NCBI GenBank assembly: GCA_024349245.1
Contig: JALDNG010000004.1
Span: 1,604,001-1,668,000, forward strand
Reading direction: 5' to 3'
Length of the DNA stretch: 64,000 nt
Source of the DNA: Neodontobutis hainanensis
Taxonomy: Eukaryota; Chordata; Actinopteri; Gobiiformes; Odontobutidae
The notes below the pieces were generated by a model. The model made no database searches. It saw nothing but the letters and a program-made list of their open reading frames with translations, and was not told the DNA's origin. How positions within the stretch are numbered: position 1 is the stretch's first letter; every line of letters begins with the position of its first letter. Below, piece after piece: positions 55,626 to 64,000 of the stretch. The translations under genes were made by a program, and so were the position numbers.

Positions 55626-58600
55626 TTTAATAATTAGTTACTTGATGTTCTACAAATTATATTATACCACTGCCAGGCTGTGTACTATTTTCTATTTTTC
55701 TGCCTCAGGGATGAGCTGCAAAGTCAAATAAACTGCATTCTTTTTGTTTTTATAATAAATCAAATCAAGTGTAAACTGTCCAACTGTCAACTGTTCAAAA
55801 TCCTCTGTAAAACTAGTGAGCCAGGGTCAAATATAATGAAAACAGTATGTTTTAATGTTCCATGTCCTTGTTGTATTGTATAGTAATTGTTTGTATTTGT
55901 GCATTGTATAATATTATTGTCTTTTTACACATCGGTCCCTCTTTGTTACAGTCTAGTGTTGAAGTCAAGACCACACTAAGACAAGCTTATCATGAGTGCC
56001 CTGAAGATCAAGACAAGACACAGACCAAGATTAATGCACAATGTTTGGGAAGACAAGACGATATACAGTTTGATTTGAGAAAACAATCTGTTTTAGAATT
56101 GTAAGCATACAGCACTGAAAAAAACGTGTCAATGATTTTCTTTCCGTTTCTAAAATGAAATTATCAGGCCCCAGTGATCCAGTGATCACAGTCGATATCT
56201 GTTTGTTGTCAGCCAACTGACCAAGTGCAGAGCCCTGTGTTTACTTATGGCTATGAAATTGGATTTGCTCATGTTACTGTGACCACACTTGATCAACATA
56301 TAACCAGGCCGGAGCTGAAATAAACTGAACACATTAAGTACTTGACAAGAAAAACATCAACAAACCAAATACAAATGCAGTATAGCAGTTGTTGGATTCA
56401 TTCAGCACAAAGAGCAGAAATACTTTTGGTAACATTTCCACTGGTTTGCTTTTCTAATCTAGTACTAGTATGTATATTCTCCCTTGAATAGGCAACAAAA
56501 TCTGCATTTAACCACTGTTATGTATTGACCTTCTCCACAGTTTTCCAAAGTCAAGATAAAGAATGTTTTGTGAAACCTTTTCTTGGTGGTAATTAATTCT
56601 GAGACAGACCAATTGCCTCTGCAGCCTTGTAAACATTGCCTCTGCAGTTAATTATTCAAAATACAATCCAATACAATGTTTGGGGGGGTTCCTAGAGGTT
56701 TCTCTGCAGCACTGTTTCTAATCCAGTCAATTTTAGCTTTCAGGAGGCATTAAAAGTTACCTTGACCTTGGTATCCCACCGTACAATAGACAGATGATTA
56801 TAAATTTACTGGTCACTTTGCTGCACCCTGTGGAATAAAACATTCAGATTTTAATAGCCTCACTGCGTTTCAGTCAATGTCACCCTTTGGACAAACAGCC
56901 ATCTTTTGTAACAGTAAGTAGGTAATTAAGCAATAAAAAAGTGATTGATGGAGCACTGTTCAAAATAAAAAATACCCTACAATAGACAAGTAGACAAGTG
57001 GCTGTCAATAAATTCTGAAAGATGGTAAAATTTTGTTTTGAGCTAAAATAGTGACAAACATGGCAGTAAAAACCGAGCACAAGGTACACTCTTCTTTTTG
57101 AAAAGAGTTTGTACTGCATTTAATAAGTTCAGTCTCCTGTTACAAGAATAATCTCATCACCATGGCAACAAATAAGCAACGCTATAAGGTGACGCACTAA
57201 TCATGGAGTACCTAAAGTAGCACAGAGATTTTCGAATAGTTACAGAGCTAAAATAGTCAACTTAAGTGCATGCTAACAAACAAACCTTATTCTTTAATTT
57301 AAGTTTATTCACAAAAAAAAAAAAATGTTTCATTGATTTTTATTGGAGAAAATGTAAATAATGGGAGCGCATCAAATAGTTTCATGGGTTCAAACCCCAG
57401 ACTGACTGGTTATTTTATCTCTGTGTGGAGTTTGGTTAATAGCAGTCGGGTCATATTATGGATTCTATAAAACATTTGTCAGTGGCACATTGTTAGGCCG
57501 CCCTATGTTCTGCTGGACTTGTGCAGAACGCTAAATAACATCGCAAGGAGGAACCAAAGTTACACAGATTATTTTATGTCTTGTACTTCCTAATCAAAGA
57601 CTGTTAAACTGATATTTGCCTGACAAGTTTAGTAATAAAGCCACAATGTTCAGGTAAAATGAAGGCATAGGTTCTTAGCAATCTTGCTCTATCTGCTTAA
57701 AGTAAACAACGCAGCAGCCAACATACTGACTCAAGCTTATGTGCCACCATTTTAACTTTCATACTCAAAATGTATTGAATGGGAACTATACTGTTTTTGT
57801 TGTTGTTGTTATACTATAAGTGTATTTTACTCTCCTATACGGCTTTTAAGTTATTCTATACGCAGCACCAGACCTCTGTTGGTCGTACTAACTCTTGAAG
57901 CGTCTTCAGACAATTGGTCCTGCCAATGTGAACTCAGTGCTATTTCAGTCACTTGGAAAACCACGATGCAGTGCAATAACCTTCAGCTGCTTGCCTGAAT
58001 CTTTCTGGGTCTATTGTTAACAAATATGCTTTATGAATGCAGAGTGAAAGATGAAGTGCAGTTTGGAGCAAAGGACAGAAGCTCCTTATGTCAAACCAAG
58101 GCGAGGGAAAAACAAGAGAGAGAGGTGGGTCTGCTTTTAGATAAGATTCATTCTTTCTTTACCAAGGGAAAAAAAAGGACTTTATACACCTGCCCAATAA
58201 TCAGACACATAGAGGGGGGAAAACGGAGGGGACTATAACAGGGCTGTCTGTTTTTATTTCAGCGCAAGGGCGTTTCATTAGAATAATTTAGAGGAGGAGC
58301 TTTTGTCCGAGTAACCTCAATAATCTTTAGTTCAGTCAACCTTCAGCATTCTCCAAAAATGCCTATGAGACTTTATTAATGTGAAAACAAAGATTAATTC
58401 CTTTCGTAAAAAATAAATCAATCCAAGTGTTGTTGTTGCGAATAAATAAATACATTTTCTTGGTTGAAAAAATAAAGGATGCTTTTATGTTATTTAAAAT
58501 CACTGATCAAATATTATAGTCTTTGTATCATTGCTCCTGTTTGCTTCTCCAAAGGGAGAAATGTGCGGACATCTACAAACCACAACTGTTAAGAATAAAG

Positions 58601-60339
58601 AAACTAAATGTCTAAAGAACCATGTTGACAAAATAATAAAATAACCCTTTAAAACGGATGTCTTTTGTCTGCATATAGATTTCCGAATTTTAATATAGAT
58701 TGCACTTTTTAATTGTGCAGCTCTACTTTTACTGGGTTACAGCTGCAGATGCCAATAATGAAGTTCCTGAAAGTCACCTTCCTTTCAGTGGATAGCGTCT
58801 CCTGTTTCAGCTCTGATTTCTGCAGCTTTGAAATACACCACCACATGGATAGAGTTACGGCAGATTTATTGATTGAGCAGTGCACAATGTGTGTTTGTGC
58901 AAAGAATGGGTGAAGTATGATGTTGACAGCTTTTGTGGCAATAAGGTAAGAGGTAAGAGTGTTAAGAGAGACAAGGAGAAGGGGGAATTATCTGACAAAA
59001 CATGAAATGCGGGCAGAAACGGGACGATCGGTTCACACTAAGCCATACAGCTGAATGAAGGATAAGGCTAGTGCTGACACCCAGAGGACAGACACAGTCA
59101 ACTGCACAGTGCAGATAACAGGAGCTGAGAGGAGGGAGCTGCAGGGAGGAGGAGCGGTGAAGAGACGGGAACAGAACGACGGGGAGAAATGTTAGAGCTG
59201 ATAAGATGAGAGCTACTGTAGAAATGAAAGCACAGGTGGAAAAAAAACACTAGGATGTTGAGTCTTGATAGAAGAGAGGTGTTGTTTCCTCCAGTCACAG
59301 TTTGGTCAGATATCACTAAAGCCTGTAATGTGCCAAGTCTAATTAAGAAGTGTGAAAACTGGAGCCAAATACACAAAGGCATCTTGAATATCAGCTCCTG
59401 ACTCTGTATCAGTCATGCCCATCATTTTTAGGCCATTTTAATAGAACAGGATGCAGAATTTCAATTGTCATAGCGGATTATCAAAATAAAAAAGAACCCC
59501 TTTTTATAAGAAAAAAATAATATTGTTTTACTATGAGATCCACAATGCCTGTACCATATAAAGAATGAAAAAAAAAAAAAATAAATAAGAAATTGATTGG
59601 CAAAAGGCATTTGAGGGTGGAACTACCTCAATTAAATAATGTGCACAACACACACCATTACGTTAGTCAAACATGTCATTTCAATGAACAGGAAATTGTC
59701 CAAAAATAGCAAGCAAAAAATCTACTATCCATACTGTGGGTAATAAAATAGCATTGACTCATATGAGCCACAAAACTATCTTCATTTTAATTCTCTTTAG
59801 GTGGTCATGCTATGTAGAAAACCATTAGCCCAAACTGAGGCACAGCTTTCATGCCACCTTTTACACAATGTCCTCTCAAACCGAAGCAGGACGCACTCTG
59901 TGGTCAGACATATTTAAATGATATTATAACAGTGAGTCACTGCAGCCTAGTGGGAGGAACTGCTGAATGGCAACACAGAGGGTGTCGACAAGTCCCCCGC
60001 ACACCCGCAATTTCAATAGCATTTAAAAGTAATTGCTTTTTATACGATATCTGTTACAGAAATGATGACAGCTCTGTTCAGATATGACATTACGGTTACT
60101 CTCTGTGCAATAATATTTGGCTCCTGAAACAGCTGAGGTAAGGGTTGGCTCAATAATAAGCCTCCTTCAAAACTCTTTGAATTGCATGTACATTTTAAGT
60201 ATTTTTTTATTTTATATGAGTGTCAACATTTTAATAACAACCTCTGTGAATTGGCTTGTTTTTGTAAAGTGGCAGGAAAATGACATGGAATAGTGTTGAT
60301 GTGATGCTCTTTGGGATGTTGATTTATGTAGTTATGCTG

Positions 60340-60595
60340 AGGGTGCATGTGGCAGAGTGCTTAGGACTCTAGGCTCACAGCAAGAAGGTTGTGAGTTCCA
60401 AACCCGGCCACCTCGAACATCCTTGGACAACTCTAGCCTTTCTGTGAAGAGTCTGCATATTCTCCCTGTGTTATCGTGGGTTATCTCCGGATACTCCGGC
60501 TTCCTCCCACCGCCCAAAGACATGCATGTACGACTAACTGTCCATAGGATGTACCCCACGTAAGGCCCAAACAACACCTAACGGGACGAAGCAGA
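60340..60595 (+). repeat. tRNA-derived SINE, plus strand
   Basis: The head GTGGCAGAGTGCTTAGGACTC and GTGAGTTCCAAACCC recall the Pol III A and B boxes, both mutated. The body has ATTCTCCCTGTGT, CTCCGG and TTCCTCCCACCGCCCAAAGA, the common teleost SINE core. It ends within a short GGACGAAGCAGAAGAG stretch without a clear tail. Confidence 0.65.
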
Positions 60596-62448
60596 AGAGA
60601 ATGAGTGAGCCACAATTATACCAAGCTTCTATAGTGTTAATAATGTTAAGTAATGACACATTAAAGCAATATTAGCTTTGAATGAGCACATAAAATGTTC
60701 CTTTCCACGGCTTTGGCTGAATACAAAAACTAGAGTCAAGGAGCACAATTTGCAAATGCTTTGATTTGTGTGAGTGACTAGAGCTCTCTCTCCATGGCAA
60801 CAACTATTTCATTGAATTAACAGCTGGCAATGCTAGTGTGATTAGCTTGTTAGCAAATATGTCTGAATATAAATTCATCGAGTAAAGGCTTGTATTCAGA
60901 GAGTTATTCTGTAAAAGCTAATATTCTCCCCACTTTCATTCTTTGTAACTTCCTGAAGTGGCGTACAGTCTTTGCCAAGACAAATTATACTGCACTCAAT
61001 AAAGCATTATTATTTTCAGAACTAGTTTTGAAAATAATAAACATGAAAGAGAATATATTAATTTGAAGATAAAGGGCGGTAATGAGCAAAAAGGTGTATG
61101 GCAAGAGAAGCTGGGCAAATCACAAAGTCATGGTGCTTTAATTTGGGTAACTCAAATAATACTAACTTTCAACATATGACTTAATGTGGCAGGCTTGCTA
61201 TTGATTACTACATTCCCACTCTATTCATGTAACTAGTGACTTAATAAAATGGTTCAGTTTCAACCTTTTCTACATGCATCCATTGATTCATTAAATAAAA
61301 TGTGCAGCCAACAACTGCTGCTGTACTTTTGGTCTAATGTGTGCGAGGAATCTACATTGTTATTTTAATAAGAAATCCATAAAGTTCCAGATTTTGTTAA
61401 ATAAAACATGGATGAATAACTTTGGGAACAGTGTGTCAGGTAGTTTTTAGATGAATCTGCAGGGACATGCTGCTTTTTATGAGCCAAAGACAAAATACAA
61501 GTTCCCGTTAAAACTTTTAAACTATTTCAAGTAACTATGAACAGTATATGTTCATGACAGATTAGTTGAAAAACCATGAATGTTGACATGAATGTGCTTC
61601 AATAGTACTTACTATTGTCAACACACAGTTGGAGGAACAGGAAAAGGAAGTACTGGAGCATCCAGTAGGTTTGATGGAGCGGGATAAATTCATTTTTCTG
61701 AGAAAAAGAAATGTAGTGTTTCTTTCGATACAAATTTACCCCTTTGAAAACGTAGCTTTGGCTATTGTGGTACATTTTATTGAACTGTATAGAACAACAT
61801 TTAACACGTTATATGTTTAAATAAAAACTGCTAAAAGCATTTCATAAAAGCATCTAATCGTCTTCAGAAACCAATCTGACACTGCCCTCTCAGTCTCCAG
61901 CAGGTCAGGCTGTACCTAATGCTCTTTAACCCTATCAACAGAAGTTCTCAATTCATTATCTCCTCACCTTCCACCATCTCTGGAGCTCCTCAGCCAAAGC
62001 CATTGTCTATAAATACATATCATGTGGGCCGCTCTATGGTTTCAGGTGCAGGTCAGACAAGCAGACATTTCAATTCCGAAGATGGATGCCCTGTTTCAGA
62101 GGGAACGATAAGGAAAGGCTCAAAAGGTCTTTCTCCGCAGGGATCAGATGTTTTTCTTACTTTTTCCACAGCCTGACTGACAGCTCACAGAAATAAGCTT
62201 TTTTATGTCCTAGACTCGACACACATTCATCTTTAGCGGGCCACGACAGGTGATAAAGCCTGCGTGTTACAGACCAAATTGCCAAAGGAAGATGAGGCAG
62301 GACTGTGATTCCAACATGCAGCTCCTTAAAGTCATTACATTTCATTTAAAGGCAGTAAGTTAATAAGCTGAATATTTTCTATATTTTACATGAATGACAT
62401 ATGTTGTAGGTGTTTCATCATTATCTGTATCTACAGCCAAACAAATGC

Positions 62449-63385
62449 CATCCATCCATCTTCGACCGCTTATTCCTTAAACCCTCCAGCACCCTGGAGA
62501 GGGTATAGAGCTGATCCAGTGTTCCACGACCGCATTCTCCTCTCCAGTACCCTGGCATAGACTTTCCCGAGGAGGCTGAGGAGTGTGATCCATCTGTAGC
62601 TGGAACACACCCTCATTTCTTAAAAAGAGCGACCACCTCCTCGGTCTGCCAGTCCAGAGGTACTGTCCCCAACCGCTACCTGATGTTGCAGAGGCGTGTC
62701 AACCAAGACAGCACCACAACATCCAGAGATTTAAGGTCCGATAACAGAACACCGCTCGGGTTCAGATCCGGGGGGCCGTTCCTCCCAATCACGCCCCTCT
62801 AGGTGTCGCTGCCCACGTGAGCGTTAAAGTCTCCAGGTAGAACGACGGAGTCCCCGGTCGGAGCACTTTCCAGCACCCTTCCCAGAGACTCCAAGAAAGT
62901 GGGTACTCTGCACTAACATTTGGCCCGTAAGCTCAAACAACAGTGAGAGACCTATCCCCGACCCAAATGCGCAGGGAAACGACCCTCTTGTTCACCGGGT
63001 GAACTCCCACACATGGCGGTTTGAGCTGGGGGGCTATGAGCAAGCCAACACCAGCCCGCCGCCTCTCACCGCAGGCAACTCCAGAGTAGTGGAGAGTCCA
63101 GCCTCTCTCAAGGATTTTGGGTTCCAGAGCCCAAGCTGTGCGTGGAGGTGAGCCCGACTATCTCTAGTCGGTATCTCTCAGCCTCCTGCTCAAGCTCAGG
63201 CTCCTTACCCGCCAGCGAGGTGACATTCCATGGCTCTAGCGCCAGATTCCATGTCCGGGGATTGGGCCGTCGAGACCACATTCGACTGCCACCCAATCCA
63301 CTTTGCACTGGCCCCTTACAATTCCTCCCGCAGGTGGTGGACCCACGGGTGGTCGGCCCCAAGTTGCTCCTTCGGGCAGACACAT
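62449..63385 (-). mobile_element. Non-LTR retrotransposon (APE-type LINE) fragment, internally deleted
   Basis: On the minus strand, conceptual translation gives WNVTSLAGKEPELEQEAERY and further on GDFNAHVGS (62812-62834), the apurinic endonuclease domain of a LINE. The frame is then broken and jumps to reverse-transcriptase-type sequence SWLTRLCN and GTVPLDWQTEEVV (about 62740-62640) and to GTLDQLYTLSRVLEG (about 62520-62480). The residues normally between these blocks are missing, so at least two internal deletions have occurred, and stops are present. The family is not resolved; teleost LINEs with this wording are common. Confidence 0.8.
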
Positions 63386-64000
63386 TTGGTTGGTTTCATA
63401 TGTTATAATATAATTGTTTCTTGTTCCCTTTATGTGTCTTTATTCACTTTAGTTAAAGAAGTGCTAAAGGACTGCTTTGGCTTCAGTTGGGAGCTGGTTT
63501 TTCCCACTTCCTGTTCCCCCCAATGAGAGGTGGGCACAACCAAAGTGTTCTTGTGGGAACTGCCAGAGAACTGCTTTATTTCCTCCATGGACTTGAGTGT
63601 ATTTCCCACCTCCTCAACCTCCCTCCACACGGCCATTAAGACTGAAAATCGCCCCCGCTGCGCTCTGGCGTGTCCTTATCTCTCCCGCTTTTTCTTTCAC
63701 TCTGTAGCTAATGAATGCTTCATTGTTTTTGTTCAGAGTGTTTCTCAAAGTTACTTGGGAGCACATTTAACAGCACTGCTTGAAAGCCGCTGTGTTGTAT
63801 GTAATATACTCGTCGGCGTTCAGGGATCACTCACCTACGAAACCCCGTATCTGCTGGCATGTACACAAACAGATGCAAATGCACACATAGCCACACATCT
63901 CAGAGCGCTGCGGTTTACTCTACCCACGCTTTTTAACACTCTCATACATCACAAGCCCTTGTCTCTCCACAGTGTGGGATGGTGACTGCATTGTGACTCA

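Larger units (their letters stand above)
54022..64000 (-). other. Intron upstream of TSR1, at least 10 kb
   Basis: No exon encoding the BAI1 N-terminal domain or signal peptide was found. It holds SINEs at 55380 and 60340 and the LINE fragment at 62449-63385. Segment 54985-55130 has a complex, moderately GC-rich composition with homeobox-type TTAAT/ATTAAT words and could be a conserved element. The 151-codon open frame at 63530-63985 has no recognisable domain. Confidence 0.75.

Noticed and set aside
63530..63985. 151-codon plus-strand open frame, the longest in the window
   Set aside because: No recognisable domain, no signal peptide or composition bias of a real protein, and it lies next to the LINE fragment in the upstream intron. 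Chance or retroelement-related frame.
54022..64000. Search for the adgrb1 N-terminal exon and signal peptide
   Set aside because: No minus-strand frame here resembles the BAI1 N-terminal domain and none ends in the G plus GT needed to join exon 1 of the window, so the exon is placed beyond 64000.
1..64000. CRISPR arrays, operons, or bacterial-type systems
   Set aside because: No regularly spaced direct repeats with unique spacers and no compact gene clusters; the sequence is intron-rich vertebrate DNA.

Overview
The window reads as the central and 3' part of one large vertebrate gene on the minus strand: the adhesion G-protein-coupled receptor ADGRB1 (brain-specific angiogenesis inhibitor 1, BAI1). 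I placed 25 coding exons between 54021 and 55. Every junction has a GT donor and an AG acceptor, and the reading frame is unbroken for 964 whole codons. The gene is open at both ends. The exon or exons with the signal peptide and N-terminal domain lie beyond 64000, and most of the cytoplasmic tail lies before position 1.

The host looks like a ray-finned fish. The protein is vertebrate BAI1, the background is AT-rich, and the introns carry tRNA-headed SINEs with teleost-type bodies and tails, a dead Tc1-like transposon with long IR/DR ends, and a decayed LINE of a type common in teleosts. I cannot name the species or say which teleost adgrb1 copy this is.

Layout from high to low coordinates, which is 5' to 3' for the gene. 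54022-64000 is intron with two SINEs and a LINE fragment. 54021-48358 encodes thrombospondin repeat (TSR) 1, a short linker exon and TSR2 to TSR5. 48255-47639 encodes the HormR domain. 47320-31888 encodes most of the GAIN domain across introns of up to 7.5 kb, one of which holds the Tc1 copy at 40301-41774. 23214-23088 is the GPS autoproteolysis exon, with a CpG-rich patch just upstream of it. 15871-1068 encodes the seven transmembrane helices. 704-609 and 94-55 start the cytoplasmic tail. The intron between the TM5 exons and the TM5/ICL3 exon holds an unclassified repeat of about 1.8 kb (10827-12611).

The encoded protein should be a synaptic and phagocytic cell-surface receptor. The TSRs and GAIN domain form the extracellular part, the GPS gives a two-fragment receptor with a tethered agonist, and the 7TM part signals. 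I saw no other protein-coding gene and no true tRNA or rRNA gene. The most interesting points are the CpG-rich candidate internal promoter next to the GPS exon, the linker exon that keeps a reported protease site, and the internally duplicated repeat at 10.8-12.6 kb. Statements comparing with mammalian ADGRB1 rest on memory of that protein, not on an alignment run here.
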